This document shows positions 1 through 10,474 of a DNA stretch of 64,000 bases, in pieces. Each line of letters starts with the position of its first letter. Positions within the stretch are counted from its first letter, which is position 1. Both the position numbers and the translations under genes were made by a program. The stretch lies in the NCBI GenBank assembly GCA_944548615.1, contig OX155980.1:35303991-35367990 (forward strand). The letters are read 5' to 3'. Below the pieces are notes generated by a model, which saw only the letters and a list, made by a program, of their open reading frames with translations, did no database searches and was not told the DNA's origin. The DNA comes from Micropterix aruncella. Lineage: Eukaryota; Arthropoda; Insecta; Lepidoptera; Micropterigidae.

Positions 1-117
1 AATATGTAATATTTATATTATACATATGTGTAAATACCTACATAGGTAGATTTTTAATCAGGTTGAAACAGGTTTTCATACTATATATTGATTTTTTAAA
101 TTGATTCGCATCTTCCT

Positions 118-505
118 TGCGAAATTCACTCTACTGAGGCTATAAATAACGATCGCGGTAAATATGTCGTTGTATTTTCAGTAAACTTGAATAAGGTGGA
201 TTTTTGTGTAAATGGTGTTTACACCATGGTACATGAAATAGAAGGGGAGCCGAGTGATTATCACAGAAACTCGCAATGGTATGTTTTAAGATACGCACTG
301 TTTTGTATGAATTATGTATGTCATATAGTATATCACTAGTTTTGTATGAATTATGTATGTCATATAGTAATATTATATCCGAAAAGATATGCCCATCATC
401 AAGTGGTGGCATGTCGTAGTGATTCCGCCGTTCGTCGTAGTTGTCAATTTGCAAGAAGTCGTCAAATGACAGATATTTTGTAAGTTGTCTTTCAATTTGC
501 TCTAC
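118..505. repeat. Dispersed repeat E, copy 1
   Basis: This stretch is related at the nucleotide level to 44660-45030. Shared blocks in the same order include GATCGCGGTAAATAT, GTACATGAAATAGAA, CATAGTGATTC preceded by a TCGTAG/TCACG variant, and CAGATATTTXGTAA near the end. Copy 1 carries an extra direct duplication of about 30 bp at 302-369 (TTTTGTATGAATTATGTATG twice). Both copies are followed about 1-1.6 kb later by a GTAGTTGCAGAT motif, so the element may be longer than this block. It has no convincing coding capacity and its family is unknown. Confidence 0.6.
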
Positions 506-1314
506 TTTACTTTAGGGGAGAGTGGGCGGAAACAGAGACATTACTCGAAAGCTATTATTGTTCCTAGAATAGCTCCTGATAGACAAAACTAGATATAAAT
601 TATTTTGTGGTATATAGTTGTACCCTAATGGAAAAAAGATTATTTAAGTTAGTAAAGCTATTCTGTGCAAAAATAACGTTTTTTTACATGTCAACTACAA
701 AAGGGGCACAACGAGGTATACTTTTAGAGATACCCCGGTTTTGCGTTATGGAAAGACTATTATTACCCTGAGTTTTATAATCGATATGAATAGCGACAAA
801 ATAAATCAATAATGTGTTATTGATTTATTTGTCACGATTTATTTTGTCGCGTTATTGATTTATTTGATTCACAAAAATCACATTAAAAGTCATTCTCTTC
901 GTCAGCATTGTTGCATGCCTCATGTGCAATGTAAGCAATTGGCTCACCGTATCCAATCCTCTTTTCTGGAGTGAGAATAAAGCTCGTTGCAAAAGAGGCG
1001 CGCTCTGTCGTTCTCTTCTCCTGAAGAAGAATCACTCACCGGATCAGCAACTTTTTGTTTTTGTGGCTAGTCTGCTTTTCCTGATTTATTTTAATTCGGC
1101 CGTTTCTTAAAACATAATTTTCCTCGTTTATTTAAAACCTCATTTTCCTAGCGTTTTTTCGGAGCCGTCATGTTCGGAGTAAACAAAAGTTTATTTTTGC
1201 CTTGCTCTTTCGATGTCTGCTCGGTCTCCAATTCTAGTTTGCACGACAAGGAAGTCAGTATTGCTGTCTTTTCCCTTCTACCAATATCAGACTACAGACT
1301 TTCTCGACGACCAT
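506..1314. other. AT-rich non-coding stretch with a nested palindrome
   Basis: No gene is seen. At 796-877 there is a nested inverted repeat: AAATAAATCAATAA and TTATTGATTTATTT face each other across TGTG. The flanking GCGACAAAATAAAT is repeated inverted as ATTTATTTTGTCGC, followed by another TTATTGATTTATTTG. The rest shows nothing recognised. Confidence 0.5.
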
Positions 1315-1328
1315 TGTTAAATAATTTG

Positions 1329-1700
1329 TAGTTGCAGATTGTTAGACTTTATCTACTTCTGATGGTTGGATACCATCATCTGTAGTTGCAGATTGTTGGA
1401 CTACATACTCTACCTACGAGTCTGTTTGGATACCATCATTTGTAGTAGCAGATTGTTGGACTACATTCTCTGCTGACCTGCCTGGTTGGATACCACCACC
1501 ACCTTGGATACCTGTTGCTCTAGATCGTTTGAATATATCCTCGACGAGCCTGTTTGAATACTACCATCATTTGTAGTAGCAGATTGTTGGACTACATCCT
1601 CATGACGAGCCTGGTTGGATACCATCAGCTGTAGTTGCAGATTGTTGTACCTACTAAATCCTCTTCCAACGAGCCTGGTTGTATTCCATCATCTGTAGAG
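1329..1700 (+). repeat. Decayed minisatellite, ~60-bp unit
   Basis: At least five tandem units begin with GTAGTTGCAGATTGTTGGAC or GTAGTAGCAGATTGTTGGAC, at about 1329, 1382, 1442, 1573 and 1631. Most end with GGTTGGATACCATCAT. The unit between 1442 and 1572 is about double length. Two consecutive units read open in one frame as VVADCWTT...GWIP, so the array may come from a repetitive coding segment, but stops occur in other units. An open tail runs on to 1901 without a recognisable domain. A related GTAGTTGCAGAT motif recurs at 46131. Confidence 0.6.
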
Positions 1701-1901
1701 GTAGATGCTTGGGATCCTAATTCTGACAAAATTGATGGTGACGGTGTAAAATCTCGCTGTGCATTCGTCTCTCAGTTGCAGCCCATTCGTCTCTCAGTTG
1801 TTTCTGAAAGAGCATCTCTATTAAAAGGGCGAATTCCAATTTTATCGAAACCTCTAGCCGTGTTGCATGCTCGCTTCTGTTTGAAATGCCGTTATAAATA
1901 A

Positions 1902-2630
1902 TGTGGCAATTAAAATATCATGTCAGATCATCCGGCATGATTGATAAAAGTTGAAAGAGGTGCTATCAATGACACATCCAGTGGCTGTATCCAATATGTA
2001 CAGTGTGGAGATAAGCAGAGTAAATGCACTTTGTTTTATCTTGCTAGATTGACAAGTTTGAGACTCTTGGTATGTGAAGTATGGCTGTCAAGTACCTATT
2101 AAAAGCACGGGTTTTATTTATTTATTGGTTTATTCACTTATTACCAATCACTAGTACAGTAGAACCAATGCATTCAAAAGTGAAATTAATAAAGATATCA
2201 ACTGGTTACTATACAAATAAATTTTCGTTTAAAATACTAGCTATAAGCATAAAAATAAATAATTAATTGCCTGTAATTTAAACAAATGAGGATCGACGGA
2301 CAAAAATATAACAATCTGGTGCCATCGAGTTAATTCCATTTAAGCGTCGCAAAGCATGCGCCGACAAGTTCCTCTTTGTAAGGTTAAAGCGCTAGATCGG
2401 CTCGGCGAAAAGATGATGCGAACGAGCACGATGATAATGATTAGGTACGAAAAGATCGACCTTAGCTAGTAAGCTAGTGTTATCGGTTTTAAATCGAATC
2501 AGACTAAAGACATAGGACATGTTCAGCATTTCTCTTCTGAGACAGATATAATCATAGCCAACCATCCTGTGCATAAAGTATGCTCGCATAAATATATGGA
2601 TAGAGCCATATTTTCATTTACCTATCACTA
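1902..2630. other. No recognised feature
   Basis: AT-rich sequence with no gene, RNA or clear repeat. A slightly GC-richer patch at about 2330-2460 could be single-copy DNA but carries no diagnosable motif. Confidence 0.4.
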
Positions 2631-2632
2631 CT

Positions 2633-3800
2633 GATTAATCATAATCATAATCATAATCATTATTCATTTTCCAAAAAAGACTAGATATCTACAACAAAGA
2701 TCTGGTGAAATCTGGTGAAATCGTCAAAAAAAAATACATATTAGATAAATTACATATTAGTTAAATTTCAAAATGAAAAACCATAGTAGAAATATAAATA
2801 GTGGCAATAGTGTCAAATTAAAAGACATAACAAAATAAAATAAAAATAATCGCATCAAAAAAAAAAATATATATATACAAAAAGGAATGTTAAATGATCC
2901 ACTAATTAAATTCCAACACAATTTGGAAATAATACCGTTTCAATAGTCAACTTAACAACTAAAATGCCTGAAGCGTATTTAAAAAAAACCTATCAATATT
3001 GTAAAATAGCATTTCATCCCCTAAGCTTTTTAAATCTAATATACAAATACCTACTATTTAGACTACAAACGATTCAGCACAGCTGTAGAACTCGTCCAAA
3101 GTATAGAAAGCATGTGTGGATGCCAATTTTCTTTTTATAAAACTTTCGAAAAATGTTAACTCCAGAAGTCTAGTTTCGAGTGGGAGGCAGTTAAAAAGCT
3201 TAAAACTAACGTAATTGAAGGACTTTTGAGTCTGTGTTAGATGCACTCTGGGAAGGGCAATATTTAATCGGTGGCGAGTGTCATGGGTGTGGTGATCACC
3301 ATTTAGTTCACGTTTTGTGACGTTGGTTCTCGCATAAATTAAACACCGAAGAATATATTCAGCTACCATAGTTAATATTTTATATTTTTCAAAGTACGGA
3401 ACGAAGTGAGTATTTCGCGCTAGTCCCGCGATGGCTCTTACTGCCTGCTTTTGGAGTATAAATATTTGAGAGCTATCAGTGGAGTTTCCCCATAGAATTA
3501 TACCGTAGGCCATTAACGAATGGAAGCAGGCATAATATGCTGAGAGGGATGCAGATTCTCCAGCTAAGTATTTAATTTTGCGCACAGCATATATCGCAGA
3601 CGAGAGGCTACTACTAAGTTCATTTATGTGCGACTTCCAGTTTAATTTATTGTCAATCACAAAACCAAGAAATTTGGAATCCTTGCTTAAACTTATTTGG
3701 TCGTTTTGAACTAATATGGTGGGCGAATCAATCGACCTTCTGTAATTAGACGAGAAATTGTTTTTAAGTATTATGTATGTGGGTATAACAATCTGCATGC
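2633..3800 (-). mobile_element. 5'-truncated Jockey/CR1-like non-LTR retrotransposon
   Basis: This minus-strand element consists of the end of a reverse transcriptase ORF (3058-3798), about 400 bp of AT-rich 3'UTR, and a short tandem tail. On the minus strand the tail reads as repeated GATTAT units (plus-strand ATAATC repeats at 2637-2662). 5' truncation plus a microsatellite-like 3' tail is the normal form of target-primed LINE insertions. The exact 5' junction and target-site duplication could not be resolved. Confidence 0.75.
3058..3798 (-). pseudogene. Reverse transcriptase C-terminal part (Jockey/CR1-like LINE ORF2)
   Basis: The 246-residue open frame corresponds to the end of a non-LTR reverse transcriptase. 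Near the start is the FLGFVIDNKLNWKSHI block that follows the palm domain. Next come AYGIILWGNS (the usual YGxxxWG motif), LQKQAVRAI, and the tail motif TRHRLNIALPRVHLTQTQKS followed by FKLFNCLP. The endonuclease, fingers and YxDD catalytic region are missing, so it is a dead 5'-truncated copy. There are no internal stops, which suggests a fairly young insertion compared with the other RT relics here. The first residue is only where the truncation leaves an open frame and is not a real start. It would have acted in reverse transcription of its own RNA at a nicked target. Confidence 0.85.
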
Positions 3801-4089
3801 CTAGTTCTTTTCTTTTCTTTGTATATGTACAAAGAATTTACAAAGAATCATTTAATTTATATTTTTAATTATAATAACATAAAATGTATGATTTTTAATG
3901 CAAGCTATTTTGTATGTAATTTGGTATTTGCTGTCTGTCACTGAGCGCCGATTTTTTGCACATAAAAAAGGTTTGTTTTTGGGATCAGCCTATAAACCGG
4001 CAATAATCAAACAGCTCGTTATGAACGGGCTTATAATGTAATACTCAATATAAACTATGTAAGATGTGAGTTTCACTTTGCGACATATT

Positions 4090-4324
4090 CGCACCTCCGA
4101 TCAAATAGAGTTAAAAGTTGAAAAATTCCAATTATTAAAAAAATATCGCTATTACACTCCCAAAATGAGTCGCAACTGTTATTTCACTAGTGCCATTAAC
4201 GAATTAGTGAACTAACAGTTTTAACTGTTTTTGGGAGCGTAAAATGAGAAATGGCGATAATTTTTATGAAGGAACACCATAATTGGAATGTTTCAAGTTT
4301 TAACTCTATTTGATCGGAGGTGCG
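4090..4324. mobile_element. Foldback MITE, ~235 bp
   Basis: Long imperfect inverted arms begin with CGCACCTCCGATCAAATAGA on the left and mirror as TCTATTTGATCGGAGGTGCG on the right. Pairing continues inward through AGTTAAAA, the ATTCCAATTAT block, the TATCGC block and CTCCCAAAA. The short centre is ACTAGTGCCATTAACGAATTAGT. It has no coding capacity, and the target-site duplication is not clear. Confidence 0.7.
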
Positions 4325-5460
4325 ACATGTAAATAAAATAGTGCGAAATGCTTCTTCTGAATATTTATATTCTAAATTGGGATGGTCTAGAAAAGTAGAC
4401 AATAGTAGGCAACTGGCTGTAGTCCCTCGCCATGTATAGTTTAAATAGAATAGTTTTAAATAGAGTTTCACATAAGGTGCCGCCGTGACCTGAAACATGC
4501 CCTGCGGTAACATAAGGAAGAGCTCTGTTGCCGTTTCACTACACTACAAGTGAACAAGGCGAGCGATATTGAGTATTATTGAAACGGGAATCCTGAAAAT
4601 GTACCCTGCCCTGAGGATGTACCAATTGATATGTAGCACAGTACGGTGGTACCTACTAGTGATTTATTTATTTATTTGTTTGTTTCATAAGCAAATCAAC
4701 ATAACAGTTTATACCAATCCGTTGATATGCAATATACACATAAATATAAAAAATAATAGAATTCTTACAAGTACATACACAACATGTTTAAATAAGCATT
4801 AAATACAAATACAGGTATTAATAATAATTAAAAAACTTACAAACTTACAGTACATAAAGAGTGAAAACAATTTATCTTACTCTGACATAAACAAGTAGTG
4901 CAATGCCCACACCTTGAAGAGATGCGGGCTCGCTGTAAAAATATCAAAGTCTGACGCTGTCGAACATTTATGTGCGCATTTATGTGCCGCAAAGCTCGGG
5001 TAAGCAGACTCCATCGACTTAGGTTGGTGCTCGAGGACGGCTCCGCAAATAGATTATGAGTGCGAGCACCTTAACGTATTCTTTCCTTTTATATTCTGTA
5101 TAATGTTTCTAAGTTATATTCTTGTAATAATGTATTAATTTATCGCACTATACATATCAATAAACCCGTTTTTTGTCCCGTATACCACTTCTTATTTTTT
5201 TGCTTTCCGTAGACCTCCAGCCTGCGTAGTATAAAATTTTCCATAACTTATTAACTTTAAATGTGTTTTTGACAGCTCGCCCAGTACTGATCAATTACAT
5301 AGGGCTTTTGCTAAAGTGGACTGATGTAAACAATTACAATTATTTATAATTTGAATTTATAGCTTTATTGAAAAATACTTAAATTTCTCATGGTGCGCAT
5401 TCATTTCCTAAGCGAAAACGAAGTTGAAGTACGAAGAATTTGAGACATTCATATGACGCG
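4325..5460. other. Non-coding; possible LINE-tail-like AT-rich DNA
   Basis: No gene is seen. From about 4655 to 4870 the sequence looks like a reversed LINE 3'UTR: TTTATTTATTTGTTTG, then AT-rich sequence rich in ACATA and TTACAA. This is only a resemblance. Nothing else is recognised. Confidence 0.3.
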
Positions 5461-5462
5461 CC

Positions 5463-5510
5463 TATCCTACTCGCTCGCACGGATAGGTACCCGTGCGAGC
5501 GAGTAGGATA
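5463..5510. repeat. Perfect 20-bp hairpin
   Basis: TATCCTACTCGCTCGCACGG is followed by the 8-nt loop ATAGGTAC and then the exact reverse complement. It could be a tiny foldback remnant; no function is evident. Confidence 0.85.
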
Positions 5511-6053
5511 TGTGTGCTGGCTTCCCCAATCGACGAGTGATGATATTTGAGTTCAGTGTTGATTTCCTTTCATGACACTTGTGAGGCGCACATTTGTTTA
5601 TTACGATTAATGTAAGTTGAATATAATATGCGGTAAACGTGATATGTTTTAGGTGTGATACGATATTTACGGAACAACCTATTGTTTATTATAACCTGAT
5701 TAAATGGGTCTGCTAACGTGGACCCCCATTTACATCTCGTGAACACCCATTGTTTTTTGCCCGCTGACATGGACCCCCTGCAAATTGAAATCGACCCCTG
5801 AGGGTCCATATAGACCACTTTGAGAATCAATGACCTACACCGTTGTAGGTAGGTATAAGGTAAGTATACCTTGACATTAAAATATTCTATATCACCAAAT
5901 AGGTCAAGAGACTCGATATCGCAAATTTTAAGCACATTGTACAGAGATACCCTTTGACATTGCAATTTTTAATCAAATCAAATTTGAATATATGTAAATG
6001 TCAGTTGTAAGCAATTAGGTACGTAATAATACCTACAATGTACTCGTGTAGTG
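5511..6053. other. No recognised feature
   Basis: AT-rich sequence without gene-like or repeat-like signals that can be named. Confidence 0.35.
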
Positions 6054-6498
6054 CACCGAGAAAAATATAACGATTTAATACACGGAAAACGTATGTTTTA
6101 ACAAGGATTACGTGTATGACGTGGACTGTTGTCCGTGCGTAAGAATTAACATACAGAGTTGCGGTGTTGGCGTGACGGTAGTTACCGTGTTGTAATGTTA
6201 AAACATACTGTTATTTTCTTACGTCGCAACCTTGGGATCTCGCTTTTAACATGACAGTATGTAGTAGTATACGTCCGGTAATATTCGGATGAATCATATT
6301 GAAACTACAGTAAGTAGGTATAATGTCGTTTCCGTAACAACCGTACTGAAAATGTTGACACATTTAATCGAGTAAATGGAGTTTCAACAAAATTCCTTGT
6401 ACCTAATTTAACAAAATTACGATTGAAACATTGTTATTCTGTATAAAACCGTAATAACAAAATGGTAATTTAAGAATCAATCCAACATATTTGTCAAT
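6054..6498 (+). mobile_element. MITE family C, copy 1
   Basis: This is one of three related non-coding copies (the others are 11838-12247 and 55118-55519). It starts with CACCGAGAAAAATATAACG, a variant of the family end CACTGAGAAAAATATAACG. Conserved internal blocks are AACAAGGATTACGT, ACGTCGCAACCTTGGGATCT, AATCGAGTAA, GTTTCAACAAAATT and AAAACCGTAATAACAA, followed by a degraded inverted end. There is no ORF. The superfamily is not determined. Confidence 0.75.
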
Positions 6499-6527
6499 GT
6501 AGCAGAATATCTAACTTATGATATTAT

Positions 6528-6700
6528 AAATAAGATAAAAACGAATTTACAGCTTAAAGTTAGCACCCGACGTTTCGGCGATGTTTAACCGTCGTTGTTC
6601 AGTCTTGCCAAAATCGACGAAACGTCGGGTGCTATAAAGTTCACGTGGTAAATTCGTTTTTATCTTATTTATACTGTCAAACAACCGCGATAGCCTTCTA
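6528..6700. mobile_element. Foldback family A, copy 1
   Basis: The inverted arms run from ATAAGATAAAAACGAATTTA to its complement at about 6673. They enclose AGCACCCGACGTTTCGGCGA on the left and CGACGAAACGTCGGGTGCT on the right, around a GTTGTTCAGTCTTGCC centre. An asymmetric tail, CTGTCAAACAACCGCGATAG, follows the right arm and is also present after the copies at 41839 and 45153, so it belongs to the element. Non-coding. Confidence 0.75.
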
Positions 6701-6779
6701 TTGCATAACTTATGATAGCTCATAACAGGGTAAGATTTGTTGTATAAATTTATTTATTTATATGATACATGTGTCATTT

Positions 6780-7267
6780 CATTGGTTGTGCCCCGCGCTC
6801 ACTTTAAGGTCAGGCTCCGTGCGAAGATACCGTCGTCGTGTCGTCAGTCGCAGCGAATTGATAACCCTCCATTTGAAATGCCGCTTCCCGTGTAGTCGAA
6901 CGGTAGTCGTATCTGCGCATCTTGGGTGGGTCGTGCGACTGTACGTATAGGCATGCACTGTACCGGCGGGGCGGTGATTGTACATTTGGTGCACAGGGCG
7001 CCCCTGTCCGTGTCGGACCCCGGCGCGGCGTAGGGGCTAGGTAGGGCCTTAGGCCACGCCCCCCTAGGCCGGCGGCGGCCAATCGGAGGCCCGGCCGCAC
7101 GCGGGCACGCCACCGAACGCCTGGCCTCCCATCCTCCTAATTCAGTTGGTCTCATGCTGCCGTGTGGGACGGGTCGCCGAAACGGGTCTGCCGCAAGACC
7201 GAAAGTCTTCGCATCCGACGGAAGTGCCCCGAGTGAACCGAACATTCAAAAGTGCAGTTTAATTTAA
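6780..7267 (+). promoter_or_regulatory. GC-rich promoter / 5'UTR island upstream of first exon
   Basis: About 480 bp of strongly GC-rich, CpG-containing DNA sits in an AT-rich setting and leads directly into a coding first exon. Visible elements are an initiator-like TCAGT at 6844-6848, a GGGGCGG box near 6967, a CCACGCCCC box near 7052 and a CCAAT box at 7079-7083. The transcription start cannot be placed. Upstream ATGs occur inside it, including a 26-codon uORF beginning near 6953 and the 37-codon uORF at 7154-7267. No TATA box is convincing. This is inferred from composition and context. Confidence 0.5.
7154..7267 (+). CDS. Upstream ORF directly abutting the main start
   Basis: An open frame of 37 codons starts at the ATG at 7154 and ends with TAA at 7265-7267. 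The main ORF's ATG follows immediately at 7268 in the same reading frame. The predicted peptide (beginning MLPCGTGRRNGS, ending IQKCSLI) has no recognised domain. It could be a translated uORF that limits or re-initiates translation. It could also be the real N-terminus interrupted by a sequence error or a stop under readthrough, or simply chance in GC-rich DNA. Confidence 0.35.
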   Translation: MLPCGTGRRNGSAARPKVFASDGSAPSEPNIQKCSLI

Positions 7268-7381
7268 ATGCGAATTTTAACCCCCAAACGCTATGAACTG
7301 AATACGGTGGATACCAAGGAGACCACGGAGGCCCTGCAGCAGCCGAGCTCGGAGTCTGACTGTGAACCTCACATTATGAAG
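7268..7381 (+). CDS. Candidate first coding exon of an unidentified host gene
   Basis: Thirty-eight codons run from ATG to a donor that reads AAG then GTAAGAAGT, a consensus 5' splice site leaving phase 0. The peptide begins MRILTPKRYELNTVDTKE, continues through a Glu/Ser-rich stretch (QQPSSESDCEP) and ends HIMK. The in-frame TAA immediately upstream fixes this ATG as the first of its frame. Codon choice is GC-rich at third positions, unlike the transposon relics nearby, and a GC-rich promoter-like island precedes it. The next exon was not found, and the downstream intron starts at once with transposon-derived repeats. The peptide is too short to name a family. A chance ORF is possible, but promoter island, ATG and donor together are suggestive. 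Confidence 0.5.
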
Positions 7382-7535
7382 GTAAGAAGTGATCTATCTA
7401 CAGCATGCTTTCCTACGATATATTGACTTTAGGAGGAGCTACTCTATCTGCATCAGATCCACTCAACAAAAGGTACCTACACTGAGAATAATGCTCTTTT
7501 TAAATAATATAAAAATACAAAGAATTCATCAACTA

Positions 7536-8155
7536 GAGCTGTCAACTACAACGGTCGAACCCGTCACCTCAGGAAGTTTTAACGAAATTTGATCGTCCTG
7601 TCTCCCTTGAGGTGAGCGCAGAAGACTTAGAACAAAGTCCACCGTCAAGCTCCGCCACATGTTCCAGTTGGGACCAGATTACTCCGGTCTCTCGACTGGT
7701 TACGAGTTCGAGGTCGATTGCGAGTTCCTCTCCCTTACGTAGCGGTGAAACGGTGTCAACCGAATCTATCGCGGATCACTGCATCTTTTGCCCGGCTTTT
7801 CACCTGGAATCGGGTAGCCGATGGTCGTTTCAAGAGCAGTCGCCGTAAGGTCAGCAACCAATCCCGCTCTGTAGGAAACAGTACTGTTTCCAGATTCCCC
7901 CGACTGTTAGTCAGAATGCACAATCGATTGGCTTACGCCGCACGGTGCGCAGACCATCCAGTAGCGCCAGAAGATTGACTCCTGTAGGAAACTAGCCCTC
8001 AGGCCAGAGTCCTACCCGGGCTCGCGCTTCATGCGTGGAGGCGGCCGAATGGGTGTTGACCCGTGAGTGTGACCGACCCTGAACAAATGGGTATTCGTGG
8101 CCAACTCAGCAAGGGCCCATTTGCTCCCTAAATTCATCAAATGGAAGACGCTCAC
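7536..8155 (+). repeat. Dispersed repeat D, copy 1
   Basis: About 620 bp are shared with 23290-23915 and 50849-51490. It opens with TCAACTACAACGGTCGAACC and AGGAAGTTTTAACG. It then carries GAGGTGAGCGCAGAAGACTT, CTCGACTGGTTACGAGTTCG, GAATGCACAATCGATTGGCT, CTACCCGGGCTCGC and GGGTGTTGACCCGTGAG, and ends near GGGCCCATTTGCTCC. Pieces of frame are conserved between copies (LSTTTxExVTxGSF; MHxRxADAxRCAxxPxxPE), so it probably derives from the coding 5' part of a retroelement, but no domain is recognisable. Stops and frameshifts mark it as dead. Confidence 0.65.
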
Positions 8156-8599
8156 CATGCGGAATGATTATTTCGCGTAAAATAGGTATAGCAGTAGGAA
8201 ATTACTACTATTATATTTTAGATTACCGCCTACTATAAATATCGAATTATCATACAATGTAATCATTATATTATAATGTCGCAAGAGGAATCATCCATAA
8301 ATTAGGTGAAATCACCATATTTTTCGGAGGATTTCTACTGCCCATTATTTTAGGTGAATTCTGTTAATTTACGTAAAATATTTTTCTCAGCGTAGAAGGC
8401 TCAACAAACCGTGGAATTAGTCGTCGTAATGTTAGACATAAGACTAAGAACATCAAATACCATTTTATTAAATTATCTTGTGATAAACACGTATGGAAGA
8501 TCCTGCTATATACCTACCCAACGGGGTACTTCTTTATCCAAAACGCCAACGCAAATTACTACCGAATGAGAAATTGAGTTTATTTAATTTATTTATTTA
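8156..8599. other. AT-rich intronic/intergenic sequence
   Basis: No gene is seen. TTTTTCTCAGCG at 8389-8400 resembles the inverted end of MITE family C, so a degraded related element may lie here, but its other end was not found. Confidence 0.3.
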
Positions 8600-9160
8600 C
8601 TAGCTGACCCGGCGAACTTCGTACCGCCTATCAGTCAATGAATGTCGTGTTACAGATTAGCTGAACTTAATTTATGATTTTATGAAAGTAATACAATGAA
8701 TATAAAAACAAATATGAAGCTCATTACTTTATTAAGATATAAAAGTACAAAAATTAAGTATATCAATCGCGTGTCAGCAAGACATGATTGAATTAAACTA
8801 TTTTTATATTGTGCGGCATAAGTTGCACTCGGTTGAATTCTCTTCATTGAAGCACCTTGTGATATACGACATTTTTTGTTTTTTTATCAGGCGCAAAAAC
8901 AAATAAAGCGGATGATTTGCCGACACGTGAACATGCCACGTACAACTGACCATGATAAAAACACGGATTTTCGTTTTGTATGGGAAAATGTTTTTTCTTC
9001 TATTTTAATTTTTCGACAATTTTCCAATTTTTGTTTTTAATGATTATTCTGCTATTCGGGACGGAGACAAATACTACATATCAAAAACCATGAAAACCGG
9101 TCTATCCGTTCTCGAGTTATAAGTGTTCGAACAAACACGAATTGTTTATTCGAACGAATT
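8600..9160 (-). mobile_element. Helitron 3'-terminal fragment
   Basis: Read on the minus strand, the fragment ends in GGGTCAGCTAG followed by T. This matches the CTRR 3' end and A/T insertion rule of Helitrons. About 11 nt upstream is a small GGCG/CGCC stem. The end of a RepHel helicase (8844-8969) lies upstream of that. The rest of Rep and the helicase is missing, so this is a 5'-truncated, non-autonomous remnant. The sequence up to about 9160 (CCGTTCTCGAGTTATAAGTG on the plus strand) probably belongs to it. Confidence 0.7.
8844..8969 (-). pseudogene. Helitron helicase C-terminus (RepHel fragment)
   Basis: The minus-strand frame of about 42 codons contains NPCFYHGQLYVACSRVGK, the last conserved Pif1-type helicase motif of Helitron proteins, with the GQLYVACSR core at 8922-8953. 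It continues as LFVFAPDKKTKNVVYHKVLQ and a natural stop (plus-strand TCA at 8844-8846). The frame breaks a few codons upstream. In an intact element this domain unwinds DNA during rolling-circle transposition. Family assignment is strong; activity is not possible. Confidence 0.8.
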
Positions 9161-9165
9161 GTTTG

Positions 9166-10089
<924 letters not shown>

Positions 10090-10474
10090 TACAGTAGAAC
10101 TTCGATCATTCGTCAGGGATCGGGACCGTAGAATTGACGGATATGGGAAGTAGACGGTCGATAAATGTACATTAAACAGGACATTATACAGTAGATACCA
10201 AAAAATATAGCTACATCAAAATTTACCTGATTATAATATTGATTATGCAGATTTCTCGAAAGCACAGCAAACGTACATACATAACTAGTTCTTCCAGGGG
10301 TTTATCTAATTATAAAGAAAGACTTACATTAAAAAAATAGACAACAACATTTCCGTAAATAATTCTCGCGCCGGGTCACGCGTGTAAATGTGTCGAAGCC
10401 ATTATGAAGGCAGTACTGACGGTTAAGCAAAGGTGACAGATAAAAAAGTGACAGGAAATCGAGATTTTACTGTA
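10090..10474. mobile_element. pogo/Tigger-like MITE with TA target duplication
   Basis: A 381-bp non-coding element (10092-10472) is flanked by TA on both sides. Its ends are CAGTAGAACTTCGAT and, inverted, CAGTAAAATCTCGAT (12 of 15 positions equal). The CAGTARAAYYTCGAT end with TA duplication is typical of the pogo/Tigger branch of Tc1/mariner. No transposase is present inside, so it is non-autonomous or an internal-deletion derivative. Confidence 0.7.

Noticed and set aside
6779..7245. Minus-strand frames of 71-133 codons in the GC-rich island
   Set aside because: Overlapping frames in different phases are expected from high GC and do not agree with the plus-strand exon structure.
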